A DNA stretch of 64,000 bases from Lachnospiraceae bacterium (lineage in GTDB: Bacteria > Bacillota > Clostridia > Lachnospirales > Lachnospiraceae): NCBI GenBank assembly GCA_016286035.1, contig JAEERY010000092.1, forward strand, positions 1 through 64,000, read 5' to 3'. The position numbers and the translations under genes are program-made. The notes beneath the pieces are model-generated. The model worked only from the letters and a program-made list of their open reading frames with translations, was not told where the DNA came from and did not search any database. Below are positions 9,536-19,424 of the stretch, one piece after another (positions within the stretch are counted from its first letter, which is position 1; the number at the start of each line of letters is the position of its first letter).

Positions 9536-10945
9536 ATGGCTCAGCTATGGGGCGGAAGATTTACAAAAGAGACCGAAGAGAGCGTTTTTAAATTCAATGA
9601 ATCATTTTCATTTGATCAGAGACTGTTCTTTAAGGATATAGAAGGAAGCGTGGCTCACGTTGTCATGCTTGAAAAACAAAAGATCATAACTCTTGAAGAA
9701 AAAGATGCGATTGTAAAAGGACTCACTTCGATACAGGAAGATGTTGAAAAAGGAAGACTTACTTTTGAAGAAGGATTCGAAGATGTTCACAGCTTTATCG
9801 AAGCAAAACTCATAGAGCGAATCGGCGATGCAGGAAAGAAAATGCACACCGGCAGGAGCAGGAATGATCAGGTCGCTCTTGATATGCGCCTCTATGTTAG
9901 AGAAGAGATAGTCTCAGTAGATGATCTGCTTTATGATCTTTTAAAGGTGATATACAGAGTGATGTCCGAGAATATAGAAACTTATATGCCCGGTTTCACA
10001 CATCTTCAGAAAGCGCAGCCGGTTACGGTAGCTCATCATCTCGGAGCATATTTTGAGATGTTCAAAAGAGACCGTTCAAGACTTAAAGACCTTTATAACA
10101 GAATGAACTTCTGTCCTTTGGGCGCAGGAGCTCTGGCAGGTACCACTTATCCTCTTGACAGAGAGTATGTTGCAAGCATGCTCGGTTTTGAGGGTGCAAC
10201 ATTAAACAGTATGGATTCTGTATCTGACAGAGATTACTGTATTGAGCTTTTATCATCTTTAAGCACGATAATGATGCATCTTTCAAGATTCTGCGAAGAA
10301 ACCATCATATGGAATTCCAATGAATACAGATTTATTGAGATAGATGATGCTTATTCTACAGGCTCAAGCATAATGCCCCAGAAAAAGAACCCCGATATCG
10401 CTGAACTCGTCAGAGGAAAGACCGGCAGGGTTTACGGTTCTTTGATGAGCATGCTCACAACAATGAAAGGACTTCCGCTTGCATATAACAAGGATATGCA
10501 GGAAGACAAGGAAGTAACATTTGATGCGATCGATACGGTAAAGGATTGTCTTAAACTGTTCACCGGAATGATCGATACAATGAAGTTCAGACCTGAAATC
10601 ATGGCGAGATCCGCAATGAACGGATTCACGAATGCCACTGATGCCGCCGATTATCTTGTTAAGAAAGGTGTTCCTTTCAGAGATGCTCACGGCATAATCG
10701 GAAGACTCGTATTGTTATGCATAGAAAAGAACTGCAGTATAGAAGATCTGGAACTCGAAGAGCTAAAGAGCGTTTCGGATGTGTTTGAAGCTGATCTGTA
10801 CGACGCTATCACATTAAAGACCTGTGTCGAAAAGAGACTTACTAAGGGAGCTCCGGGACCTAAACAGATGAAAGAGGTCCTTGATCTGTATGAAAAGTAT
10901 CTTAAGGACAGGAATGTTTTGTATCAATCATATGTAAAAGAATAG
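9536..10945 (+). CDS. argH: Argininosuccinate lyase
   Basis: Last step of arginine synthesis, splitting argininosuccinate to arginine and fumarate. It has 469 residues from the ATG at 9536 (MAQLWGGRF), chosen because GGAGG at 9523-9527 sits 8 nt before it. Seen: HTGRSRNDQVALDMRL, FTHLQKAQPVTVAHH, and the fumarase/aspartase-superfamily signature GSSIMPQKKNPD, whose mobile loop carries the catalytic Ser. Length is normal. No argG or other arg gene is in the window, so argH stands apart and is paired only with asd 28 nt downstream. Confidence 0.97.
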   Translation: MAQLWGGRFTKETEESVFKFNESFSFDQRLFFKDIEGSVAHVVMLEKQKIITLEEKDAIVKGLTSIQEDVEKGRLTFEEGFEDVHSFIEAKLIERIGDAGKKMHTGRSRNDQVALDMRLYVREEIVSVDDLLYDLLKVIYRVMSENIETYMPGFTHLQKAQPVTVAHHLGAYFEMFKRDRSRLKDLYNRMNFCPLGAGALAGTTYPLDREYVASMLGFEGATLNSMDSVSDRDYCIELLSSLSTIMMHLSRFCEETIIWNSNEYRFIEIDDAYSTGSSIMPQKKNPDIAELVRGKTGRVYGSLMSMLTTMKGLPLAYNKDMQEDKEVTFDAIDTVKDCLKLFTGMIDTMKFRPEIMARSAMNGFTNATDAADYLVKKGVPFRDAHGIIGRLVLLCIEKNCSIEDLELEELKSVSDVFEADLYDAITLKTCVEKRLTKGAPGPKQMKEVLDLYEKYLKDRNVLYQSYVKE

Positions 10946-10973
10946 TTATTTATATAACGGGAGGAGAATTATT

Positions 10974-12059
10974 ATGAGTGAGAAGTTAAAAGTAGGTATC
11001 CTTGGTGGTACGGGTATGGTAGGTCAGAGATTTATATCTCTTCTTGAAGATCATCCCTGGTTTGAAGTTACAACGATAGCTGCAAGCCCCAGAAGTGCCG
11101 GCAAGACTTACGAAGAAGCAGTAGGTGACAGATGGAAGCTTGATAAGCCCATGCCTGAAGCAGTTAAAAAGATCGTTGTTATGAACGTCAACGAAGTAGA
11201 GGCTGTTTCATCACAGGTTGACTTTGTTTTTTCAGCTGTTGACATGACAAAGGACGAGATCAGAAAGATAGAAGAAGATTATGCAAAGGCTGAGACACCT
11301 GTCGTCAGCAATAACTCTGCTCACAGATGGACTCCTGATGTACCAATGGTTGTTCCGGAGATCAATCCTGAGCATATGAACGTAATAGATTTCCAGAAAA
11401 AGAGACTCGGAACAAAGAGAGGATTCATAGCAGTTAAACCCAACTGTTCTATCCAGTCTTATGCACCGGTTCTTACGGCCTGGAAGGAGTTTGAACCTTA
11501 TGAGGTTGTAGCTTGCACGTATCAGGCTATATCCGGAGCAGGAAAGACTTTCAAAGACTGGCCCGAAATGATCGAGAACGTTATCCCTTATATAGGCGGT
11601 GAAGAAGAAAAGAGCGAAATGGAGCCTTTAAGGATCTGGGGTAAGATTGAAGACGGTGTAATAAAGCCCGCAGAATCTCCCGTGATCACATGCCAGTGTA
11701 TAAGAGTTCCCGTTCTTAACGGTCACACCGCTGCAGTATATGTAAAGTTTAAAAAGCAGCCTACGAAAGAACAGCTTATACAGAAGCTTAGAGAGTTTAA
11801 GGGAGTTCCTCAGGAACTTGAACTTCCCAGCGCTCCCAAGCAGTTTATACAGTACCTTGAAGAGGATAACAGACCTCAGGTTAAACTTGATGTTGATTAT
11901 GAAAACGGAATGGGTGTATCCGTAGGTCGTATCCGTGAAGACAAGATCTATGACTGGAAATTCATAGGACTTTCCCATAACACGATAAGAGGTGCTGCAG
12001 GCGGCGCTGTTCTTTGCGCAGAGCTTCTTAAAGCACAGGGTTATATTACAAAGAAATAA
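10974..12059 (+). CDS. asd: Aspartate-semialdehyde dehydrogenase
   Basis: Reduces aspartyl phosphate to the semialdehyde that feeds lysine, threonine, methionine and isoleucine synthesis. The 361 residues have the NADP motif GILGGTGMVGQRF at the N-terminus, the catalytic Cys158 in KPNCSIQ, and a His near GLSHNTIRGAAGGA at the C-terminus. The sequence resembles the archaeal/fungal-type Asd branch more than the E. coli type; that is a judgement from motif spacing. It follows argH with a GGGAGGAG site and no terminator between. Confidence 0.95.
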   Translation: MSEKLKVGILGGTGMVGQRFISLLEDHPWFEVTTIAASPRSAGKTYEEAVGDRWKLDKPMPEAVKKIVVMNVNEVEAVSSQVDFVFSAVDMTKDEIRKIEEDYAKAETPVVSNNSAHRWTPDVPMVVPEINPEHMNVIDFQKKRLGTKRGFIAVKPNCSIQSYAPVLTAWKEFEPYEVVACTYQAISGAGKTFKDWPEMIENVIPYIGGEEEKSEMEPLRIWGKIEDGVIKPAESPVITCQCIRVPVLNGHTAAVYVKFKKQPTKEQLIQKLREFKGVPQELELPSAPKQFIQYLEEDNRPQVKLDVDYENGMGVSVGRIREDKIYDWKFIGLSHNTIRGAAGGAVLCAELLKAQGYITKK

Positions 12060-12097
12060 GCAGCAAAAAAGACATAAGTATTGGGGATTACGCATAA

Positions 12098-13861
12098 ATG
12101 AATGAGGACAACAACTATCAGATAAGCCTCCTTTCGGCTGTTAACAGTAAACTGGCTAAAAGCGAGGGTATGCTGAAAAACATCTGTGATATTTCAGAAA
12201 GTGCCTTCATATATTTCGATTATGAAGACAAAAAACCTTATGTGCTGGGAAACTGGTCACATTTCTTTGGATTTGAACCATCACGATTCGTTTCTGTAGG
12301 TCAGATCGTCGATCTGACCGAGGACGAATTCGTCGAGGGTATTTATCGCGTCTTAAATCTTGAAAAATCCGGCGAAGAAAAAGCTTCATATGATTTCAAA
12401 TTGAGAGATAAAAAGCTCTATATCTCCTGCAATGTCAATGTATTATATGACAATGCGGGTATACCCGTCTGGAAGATCGTTGTTTTCAATGATGTTACCA
12501 GATTTAAACAGCAGAATGAAGAGCTCACATACATGGCTTACTTTGATACTCTTACAGGTCTGTACAACAGAAATTATTTTGTTGTGATGCTTGGTGAACT
12601 TGTTCAGAAAGCCAAAGAGAATAATACGGTTGTAAGCGTACTCTTCATTGACGTTGACGATTTCAGAAAAGTCAATGACGGCATGGGCATAGTAGAGGGG
12701 GACGAAGTTGTTCAGTCTATAGGTCTTTCTTTCAAACATTTGATGGATGACAACCTCTTGGTTTCTCATTTCAACAGTGACGTTTTCTGCATGGCTATAT
12801 ATGATCCTGTCGGAAAAAGAAGCGTAGAAGCCGTAACCGATAAGATCAGGGATATAATGAAAACTCCGATCAAACTCGTTAACGGCAAGGAAGCAACACT
12901 TACCGTAAGTATTGGTGTAGCCGAATATCCCGAATCAACAGAGAATTACTTTGAACTTATCAATCTTGCCGAAATAGTCATGTTAAAAGCAAAGAACAAA
13001 GGCAAGAACAATGTTCAGTATTATGACAGACCGATAATCGATGAGTTCATTGAGAATATCGAGCTTGAAAAGAAGATGGCAAAAGCTTTAAAGGATCAAA
13101 GCTTCTTCATGTATTATCAGCCTCAGTATGATACGACCACCGGAGAATTAAGAGGTGTAGAAGCTCTTGTAAGGTGGCGACAGGAAGACGGAAGCGTAGT
13201 AAGCCCCGAAACCTTCATCCCCATTGCGGAGAAGAACGGTTCGATACTGTTACTCGGAGACTGGATAATTGAAGAAAGTATCTCGGACTTTGCCAAGTGG
13301 AAAGAAGAATACGGAAATATGGATGATTTCCTGTTGTCCATCAACGTTTCTTCACTTCAGTTCAAGAACAAGAACTTTGTTAAATATCTGATTTCAATAA
13401 TAAAGAAATACAATATCAGTCCTACAAATATCGAACTTGAGATAACAGAGAGCGTGTTCATTGACAACATGCAGGAGATCATTCACAAGATGAAGCTTCT
13501 TAAGGACTTTGGTATAAGATTCTCGATGGATGATTTCGGAACAGGGTTCTCTTCATTGTCGTATTTAAGAGACCTGCCTATAGATACATTAAAGATCGAC
13601 AAATCATTTGTTGATGATGTTGTAACCGACGGTTCAACAAGAACCATCGCCGAATCTATCATAGATCTAAGTAAAAAGCTTGGTTTCGATACTATCGCCG
13701 AAGGTGTTGAACAGGAAGTCCAGTACAGCCTTCTTAAGAACATAGGATGTGAGAATATACAGGGCTATTATCTCGGAAAACCGATGCAGTTTGAACAGAT
13801 AGGAGCTTTACTTGATAAACGAGGAATGAATGAACCAGATACCGAGGAAGTTTCCGGTTAA
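12098..13861 (+). CDS. PAS-GGDEF-EAL protein, probable c-di-GMP phosphodiesterase
   Basis: A soluble 587-residue signalling protein with a PAS-like domain (about 25-135), a GGDEF domain (about 145-310) and an EAL domain (about 325-575). The cyclase motif is degenerate: N226-S-D-V-F in place of GGDEF, so cyclase activity is unlikely. The EAL side looks complete: E355-A-L, SINVSSLQF, LEITES, MDDFGTGFSSL, KIDKSF, AEGVE and IQGYYLGKP. The likely role is c-di-GMP hydrolysis, with PAS sensing an unknown cue and the GGDEF remnant perhaps binding GTP. It begins a run of tightly spaced genes to 20985. Confidence 0.93.
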   Translation: MNEDNNYQISLLSAVNSKLAKSEGMLKNICDISESAFIYFDYEDKKPYVLGNWSHFFGFEPSRFVSVGQIVDLTEDEFVEGIYRVLNLEKSGEEKASYDFKLRDKKLYISCNVNVLYDNAGIPVWKIVVFNDVTRFKQQNEELTYMAYFDTLTGLYNRNYFVVMLGELVQKAKENNTVVSVLFIDVDDFRKVNDGMGIVEGDEVVQSIGLSFKHLMDDNLLVSHFNSDVFCMAIYDPVGKRSVEAVTDKIRDIMKTPIKLVNGKEATLTVSIGVAEYPESTENYFELINLAEIVMLKAKNKGKNNVQYYDRPIIDEFIENIELEKKMAKALKDQSFFMYYQPQYDTTTGELRGVEALVRWRQEDGSVVSPETFIPIAEKNGSILLLGDWIIEESISDFAKWKEEYGNMDDFLLSINVSSLQFKNKNFVKYLISIIKKYNISPTNIELEITESVFIDNMQEIIHKMKLLKDFGIRFSMDDFGTGFSSLSYLRDLPIDTLKIDKSFVDDVVTDGSTRTIAESIIDLSKKLGFDTIAEGVEQEVQYSLLKNIGCENIQGYYLGKPMQFEQIGALLDKRGMNEPDTEEVSG

Positions 13862-13873
13862 GGGGGTTTTTAT

Positions 13874-15232
13874 ATGCTCATAGGACGAGAAGCAGAGATC
13901 AATTTACTCAATTCATATTATAACAGGCCCGATGATCAGGTTATGATAATGTATGGTCTTGACGGAGTCGGGAAGAGTTCACTTGCAAAAGAATTCGAAA
14001 AAGATGTAAGGTCGTATCATTTTGACTGCAAGCCTTTATTCGAAAGAGAGATGCTGTATCAGTGGGCAAATTACAGTCATAAGGAACTTGATCTTAATGC
14101 ATATCCTTCTTTCACAGATGTCTTTGAGGCTATAGATGCTTCAGAAGACAGTTCAAAGACTGTCCTGGTATTTGACGAATTTCAGTATCTTTTAAAATAT
14201 TCAACAGATTTTACTTCACAGCTTTTTAAGTTCTTGACTGAAAGCGAGAAGACATACTTTGTTATACTCATCAGTTCTTCGATTGAATGGGTGGAGAACA
14301 GTATGGTCAAAAAGATCGGAATGGATGCGAAGCATATAACAGGTTTCTTTAAAGTAAAGGAACTCAGTTTTGCAGCCTTCAGAGAATATTTTGCAAAGAT
14401 GCGTTTTGAAGATGTAGTAAGCGCATATGCAATACTTGGCGGAATACCCAGGCTCTGGACATATTTTGACAGAAACAAGAGCTTGAAAGAGAACATCGTC
14501 AACAACATTCTTGATGTAAATTCCCCTCTGTTCACATACGGTGAAGAAGCGGTTAAAAAGGAACTCAGAGAGACTGGAGTATACAATACAATACTATGTG
14601 CACTTGCATCGGGAAAGAACAAGCTTAACGATCTTTATAATCATACTCTGTTCTCAAGAGCTAAGATAAGTGTATACATAAAGAATCTTATGGAACTCGG
14701 TTTTGTCAGCAAGGAATTCTCTGTTGATACTGAAGGGCGAAACAATACGCAAAAGGGTATATATGATATCTGCATCAATTACGTGGATTTTACATATAAG
14801 TATATATTCCCTTTTAAAAATGAGCTTGAAGAAGATTCAAGAGCTGCTTTTTATGAAAAGCATATCAAGCCAAACATAAAGAAATATACTGCCAAATTCT
14901 TCCCTGTAGTTTGCAGGGAGTATCTTGAATATCAGAATGAACATGGCAACCTTCCGATAAGATACAGCAGACTCGGAAGATGGATAGGAAAGCTTGGCAC
15001 CATAGATTTTGTTGCAAATGATGAGAACGGAAACACTCTTCTTGTTCTGTGCAACTGGGAAAAGCCGATGATAAGATTCGATGATTACGAATGGCTTTTG
15101 TTCTGTGCAAAACAGGCAAGGATAAGAGCTGACTACTGTATGCTCATTTCGGCTCAGGGATTTGATGAGAAACTGAAATTTGCATCAAGCAGTAAGAAGA
15201 ACATCACTTTGGTGACATTGGATAATATGTGA
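13874..15232 (+). CDS. AAA-type ATPase of the archaeal-ATPase/DUF234 group
   Basis: 452 residues with Walker A GLDGVGKSS (28-36) and Walker B VLVFDEFQYL (D101, E102), then a sensor-like ISSS and a winged-helix-like middle (about 240-290). The C-terminus (about 330-450) has IDFVANDENGN and LLVLCNWEK, resembling the nuclease-like DUF234 end of these P-loop proteins. Such genes are common in Clostridia and Archaea but their cell function is not established. It starts 12 nt after the c-di-GMP gene, and topB starts 1 nt after its stop, so the three are surely co-transcribed. Confidence 0.85.
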   Translation: MLIGREAEINLLNSYYNRPDDQVMIMYGLDGVGKSSLAKEFEKDVRSYHFDCKPLFEREMLYQWANYSHKELDLNAYPSFTDVFEAIDASEDSSKTVLVFDEFQYLLKYSTDFTSQLFKFLTESEKTYFVILISSSIEWVENSMVKKIGMDAKHITGFFKVKELSFAAFREYFAKMRFEDVVSAYAILGGIPRLWTYFDRNKSLKENIVNNILDVNSPLFTYGEEAVKKELRETGVYNTILCALASGKNKLNDLYNHTLFSRAKISVYIKNLMELGFVSKEFSVDTEGRNNTQKGIYDICINYVDFTYKYIFPFKNELEEDSRAAFYEKHIKPNIKKYTAKFFPVVCREYLEYQNEHGNLPIRYSRLGRWIGKLGTIDFVANDENGNTLLVLCNWEKPMIRFDDYEWLLFCAKQARIRADYCMLISAQGFDEKLKFASSSKKNITLVTLDNM

Positions 15233-15233
15233 T

Positions 15234-17264
15234 ATGGGTAAGAAACTGATCATTACGGAGAAACCTTCCGTTGCCAGAGAGTTTGCTGCCGCTTTAAAAG
15301 AAAATACCAGGAATCATAAAGGATATATGGAATCGGATAATTATATAATCACATGGTGTGTGGGTCATCTTGTCACCATGTGTTATCCTGATGCATATGA
15401 TCCCGCTTTAAAAAAATGGAATCTTAATACGATTCCTTTTGTACCTACAGATTATAAATACCAGATAATAGAAAATGTTAAAGATCAGTTTGAAGTCATA
15501 AAAAGTCTCTTTAACAGACCGGATGTTGATGTTATTTACAATGCAGGCGACTCGGGACGTGAAGGTGAATATATCCAAAGGCTCGTCATGCAAGAAGCTG
15601 GGTATAACAAAAATGCATTGTTAAAGAGAGTATGGATCGACTCACAGACTGAAGATGAGATTCTTAGGGGCATAAGGGAAGCAAAGGATATGTCGGAGTA
15701 TGATAAGCTTTCCGATGCAGCATATCTGAGAGCCAAAGAAGATTACCTTATGGGTATCAATTTTTCACGTGCTCTTACTCTCAAATTCGGAGGTTATATA
15801 ACAGATTTCATGAAGAGCGACAGAACGGTCATTGCCGTCGGTCGTGTAATGACGTGCGTTCAGGGAATGGTCGTTAGAAGAGAACGTGAGATCAGAGAAT
15901 TTGTAAAGACACCTTTTTATAAGATAAATGCGATATTCTCGGATGATAACTTTGATAAAGGCCCCATATCTTATCTGGGTGAGTGGAAGGTCACAGAAAA
16001 AAGCAAATACTACAACACCCCGAATCTGTATAAGGAAAACGGATTTTTAAAGAAGGAAGATGCGAATTCTTTTGTTGAATATATAAGATCATTTGAAACA
16101 GGTGAAGTGGCCGGCATAGATAAAAAGAAACAGACCAAGAATCCTCCGCTTCTTTATAACCTTGCCGAACTTCAGAATGACTGTTCAAAACTCTTTAAGA
16201 TCAGCCCTGACCAGACTCTTTCGATAGCTCAGGAGCTGTACGAGAAGAAGATGACAACATATCCCCGTACAGACGCAAGGGTTTTATCATCTGCCGTAGC
16301 TTCCGAGATATATAAAAATCTCAATGGCTTAAAGAACATCAACATGGTAAAGGGATTTGTCGAGGAGATATTTGCGACAGGAGCTGACAAGAAAATCTCC
16401 AAATCCAGATATGTAAATGATAAACAGATAACAGACCATTATGCTATAATCCCGACCGGGCAGGGTATCAACAACCTTACAAAACTAAGTGATGTTTCAA
16501 GAAAAGTTTATGAGATAATAGTCAGAAGATTTCTGGCTGTATTTTATAAGGCTGCGGTATATCAAAAGATAAGTCTCGAGACTCTTGTAGAAACAGAGAG
16601 TTTCTTTTCCAACTATAAGACTCTTTTGGATGAGGGATATCTCAAAGTCATGAAATACTCTTTTGCATCTTCAAAGGACAAACAGCCTCAGACAAAAGAT
16701 GAAAAGACTTCCGAGGATGAACTCGAACAGGATGCAGACGTTAATCTTGAGGAGTTTTTGAAGACTGTAAAAAAAGGAACTGTTGTAAGCCTTAAAGAAA
16801 TAAATATACGTGAAGGCGAGACAAGTCCTCCGAAAAGATATAATTCGGGATCGATCATTCTTGCGATGGAGAATGCCGGTCAGCTCATTGAAGACGAGGA
16901 ACTCAGAGCCCAGATAAAGGGCAGCGGTATAGGAACAAGCGCAACAAGAGCAGAGATACTCAAAAAACTTGTTGCAAATAAATATCTGGCGATAAATAAC
17001 AAGACACAGATCATAACTCCCACGCTTCTGGGTGAGCTTATTTATGAAGTCGTATCAGCTTCGATAAAACCTCTTTTAAATCCGGAGCTTACCGCAAGCT
17101 GGGAAAAAGGACTTACAGGAGTCGCAAACGGAGGCATATCCTCTGACGAATATATGATCAAACTCAATGATTTTGTTGTAAGAAGGACTGACGGAGTCAA
17201 GAAAAGCACGGTAACACGAGAACAGCTCAACAATAATTTCAAAGTTATCAGGGGATTTTATTGA
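15234..17264 (+). CDS. topB: DNA topoisomerase III (type IA)
   Basis: 676 residues. The Toprim domain begins KKLIITEKPSVAREFA and carries the metal site AGDSGREGEYI, with Gly instead of the second Asp as in other Gram-positive TopB proteins. The nucleophile is Y343 in TTYPRTDARVL, preceded by the family segment SIAQELYEKKM. No C-terminal zinc fingers are present. It relaxes and decatenates DNA after recombination or replication. Its start lies 1 nt after the ATPase stop, suggesting translational coupling; whether the two proteins act together is unknown. Confidence 0.95.
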   Translation: MGKKLIITEKPSVAREFAAALKENTRNHKGYMESDNYIITWCVGHLVTMCYPDAYDPALKKWNLNTIPFVPTDYKYQIIENVKDQFEVIKSLFNRPDVDVIYNAGDSGREGEYIQRLVMQEAGYNKNALLKRVWIDSQTEDEILRGIREAKDMSEYDKLSDAAYLRAKEDYLMGINFSRALTLKFGGYITDFMKSDRTVIAVGRVMTCVQGMVVRREREIREFVKTPFYKINAIFSDDNFDKGPISYLGEWKVTEKSKYYNTPNLYKENGFLKKEDANSFVEYIRSFETGEVAGIDKKKQTKNPPLLYNLAELQNDCSKLFKISPDQTLSIAQELYEKKMTTYPRTDARVLSSAVASEIYKNLNGLKNINMVKGFVEEIFATGADKKISKSRYVNDKQITDHYAIIPTGQGINNLTKLSDVSRKVYEIIVRRFLAVFYKAAVYQKISLETLVETESFFSNYKTLLDEGYLKVMKYSFASSKDKQPQTKDEKTSEDELEQDADVNLEEFLKTVKKGTVVSLKEINIREGETSPPKRYNSGSIILAMENAGQLIEDEELRAQIKGSGIGTSATRAEILKKLVANKYLAINNKTQIITPTLLGELIYEVVSASIKPLLNPELTASWEKGLTGVANGGISSDEYMIKLNDFVVRRTDGVKKSTVTREQLNNNFKVIRGFY

Positions 17265-17305
17265 CGTTGCTCTTGTGTTATAATCAATCTAAAATCAGGA
17301 CGGGA

Positions 17306-17980
17306 ATGATGATGGAAGTTATAAGCATAAAAGATATGTATTCTCTTGATGAGACTATTGCAAAGCCTCTTTTAGAGCGGTACACATACCCATGGGAGGT
17401 TCTCCCACATATAAAGGAATTCATAATAAAGCTGGGAGAAACTCTGCCGGCTGATATTTATGAGTGCATTTCCGATGATGTATGGATCGCAAAGAGTGCG
17501 AAAGTTTTTGACAGCGCATATATCGGCGGGCCTTGCATAATAGATGAGGAAGCCGAAGTTCGTCACTGTGCTTTCATAAGAGGTAGCGCCATAGTCGGAA
17601 AAAATGCTGTTGTAGGTAATTCAACCGAGCTTAAAAATGTAATACTTTTCAACAGGGTTCAGGTTCCCCATTATAATTATGTAGGTGATTCGATCCTTGG
17701 ATTCAAATCGCATATGGGAGCAGGTTCCATCACATCAAATGTAAAGTCTGATAAAACGCTTGTCGTTATAAAAAACGGTGAACAAATGATAGAAACCGGA
17801 ATAAAGAAAGTGGGAGCAATGTTAGCAGATGATGTTGAAGTCGGCTGTAACAGTGTCCTCAATCCCGGTACCGTTATATGCAGAGAAACAAATATTTATC
17901 CTGTAAGCTGTGTAAGAGGTGTCATTCCTCCAAAGAGCATATATAAGGAGAATGGAGTAGTTGTTTCAAAGAGAGGGTAA
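17306..17980 (+). CDS. Left-handed beta-helix (hexapeptide-repeat) protein, GlmU-like acyltransferase fold
   Basis: About 224 residues; three consecutive in-frame ATGs (17306, 17309, 17312) follow a weak AGGACGGG, so the exact start is uncertain. A short N-terminal segment leads into repeated hexapeptides (for example VWIAKSAKVFDSAYIGGPCI, then AFIRGSAIVGKNAVVGNS) typical of the LbH fold, with VGDSILGFKSHMGAGSITSN resembling the acetyl-CoA-binding part of GlmU. There is no nucleotidyltransferase domain, so it is not a full GlmU. Sugar or amino-sugar acylation is plausible, but the substrate is unknown. It lies 3 nt before the next gene. Confidence 0.8.
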   Translation: MMMEVISIKDMYSLDETIAKPLLERYTYPWEVLPHIKEFIIKLGETLPADIYECISDDVWIAKSAKVFDSAYIGGPCIIDEEAEVRHCAFIRGSAIVGKNAVVGNSTELKNVILFNRVQVPHYNYVGDSILGFKSHMGAGSITSNVKSDKTLVVIKNGEQMIETGIKKVGAMLADDVEVGCNSVLNPGTVICRETNIYPVSCVRGVIPPKSIYKENGVVVSKRG

Positions 17981-17983
17981 TGT

Positions 17984-19399
17984 ATGAGCGATGAAACTTT
18001 ATTCTACAATGAGCTTGAAGCATTGATAGATACAGTCATAAAGGCTGAAAGAGACCATGTGATCCATGGTCTGCTCATATTTAATCTTGATGATTTTGCC
18101 GAGATCAATAACCTTGTGGGTGTTGATGGCGGTAATGAGATACTGGATATTATAAGCGGCAAGATAAATGAGTTCTTCAAGGGAACCGATATCGTTGCAA
18201 AGCTTCGCGGTGATGAGTATGCAGTTCTTGTACGAAACATAAGAGCCGTTACGGATTTAGAGAAGTTATGTGAAAAGATACTTACATCTGTTTCGGAGAT
18301 ATATGTTTCCGATATGCAGGTCACATCATCAATAGGTGTTTCCGTATATCCGTTCCACGGCAGGACTTATGCCGATCTTTTGGACAAGGCATATCAGGCT
18401 CTAATGAGAGCCAAGGCAAACGGTAAAAACGGCTACAGAATATATGAATCTGCCGTTACTAAAGCAAAATTCAGTGAATACATCTTAAACGGTATTTACG
18501 GAGAGATAGATTACAGGAGCATATCAGGAAGTGACTGGGACAGATACTTTATGGATGTCTGCAGACAGATGTTCAGATATGATTCCAATATATATGCTTC
18601 TTTGAATTCAATACTTGAGATATTCTGTCTCTATCACGGATTCAGCAGAGCTTTCATATTGACGAACGGCGAGCATTCCGTTTATGATGAAAAGCATCTT
18701 GAATTTGCTCTTCCGGGATGTGAATATCCCAATACTGATGTGATGAATCTCTTAAAGCAGGATCTTGTTCTAAGGCTTTATGAAGATTTCGATGACTGTG
18801 CCATAGTACATACTGATGATCAGTATACAGATCCCGAGATACTTGAATATATGAGAGTAATGGGAGACTGTGAGATAGTATTCTTCGCCGTAAAGGATGA
18901 GGGAAAATGTATAGGCGGAATCGTTTATGAAAAAATCGAAGAGGATGGTAACCGTATATCCTTGAACGATCTTGCCAAATTCTCCTCACAGGCAGGTGCC
19001 ATAATGTCATATGCTTTGATATCAAACCGTTTCAGAGCATCCAAGGATCTTATGGCCAAGATCGAGATGTTCGAGGGAATGCCGGCAGATATCTATATCA
19101 TAGATTCCGAGAACTATACTATCGAATATATGAACTCAAGAGCACTTGATGCAGCCGGAGTTTCGGCTATAGGATCAAAGTGTTATAAAATACTCCATAA
19201 TTTCATTACCGTATGTGAAGACTGTCCCTTAAAGAACATGAATCCTGATGACACTACGGCTAATGCAAAGATCGAGACATACAACTTTTCAACATGTAAA
19301 CTCTGTCTTAACATGTATTCCTGGGTTTCCGGCAGAGACAACAAAGGAAAAGCTCTTCTTGTAAGTGTTGATGTTGAGGATCTGTTCGGAGAAGTTTAA
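17984..19399 (+). CDS. GGDEF protein with GAF-like and PAS-like domains
   Basis: 471 soluble residues. An N-terminal GGDEF domain (about 5-165) has the variant R75-G-D-E-Y: the first Gly is Arg, but the catalytic acidic pair and the upstream FNLDDFAEINN metal segment remain, so cyclase activity is possible but uncertain. A GAF-like domain (about 185-345) and a C-terminal PAS-like domain (about 355-465) follow. The latter holds a CEDCPLKNM and a CKLCLN pair, suggesting a metal or redox site. GGDEF at the N-terminus with sensors behind it is the reverse of the usual order. The gene sits between the beta-helix protein and pssA. Confidence 0.87.
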   Translation: MSDETLFYNELEALIDTVIKAERDHVIHGLLIFNLDDFAEINNLVGVDGGNEILDIISGKINEFFKGTDIVAKLRGDEYAVLVRNIRAVTDLEKLCEKILTSVSEIYVSDMQVTSSIGVSVYPFHGRTYADLLDKAYQALMRAKANGKNGYRIYESAVTKAKFSEYILNGIYGEIDYRSISGSDWDRYFMDVCRQMFRYDSNIYASLNSILEIFCLYHGFSRAFILTNGEHSVYDEKHLEFALPGCEYPNTDVMNLLKQDLVLRLYEDFDDCAIVHTDDQYTDPEILEYMRVMGDCEIVFFAVKDEGKCIGGIVYEKIEEDGNRISLNDLAKFSSQAGAIMSYALISNRFRASKDLMAKIEMFEGMPADIYIIDSENYTIEYMNSRALDAAGVSAIGSKCYKILHNFITVCEDCPLKNMNPDDTTANAKIETYNFSTCKLCLNMYSWVSGRDNKGKALLVSVDVEDLFGEV

Positions 19400-19424
19400 C
19401 TGAAAAGAAAGGCTTGTTAAACCA

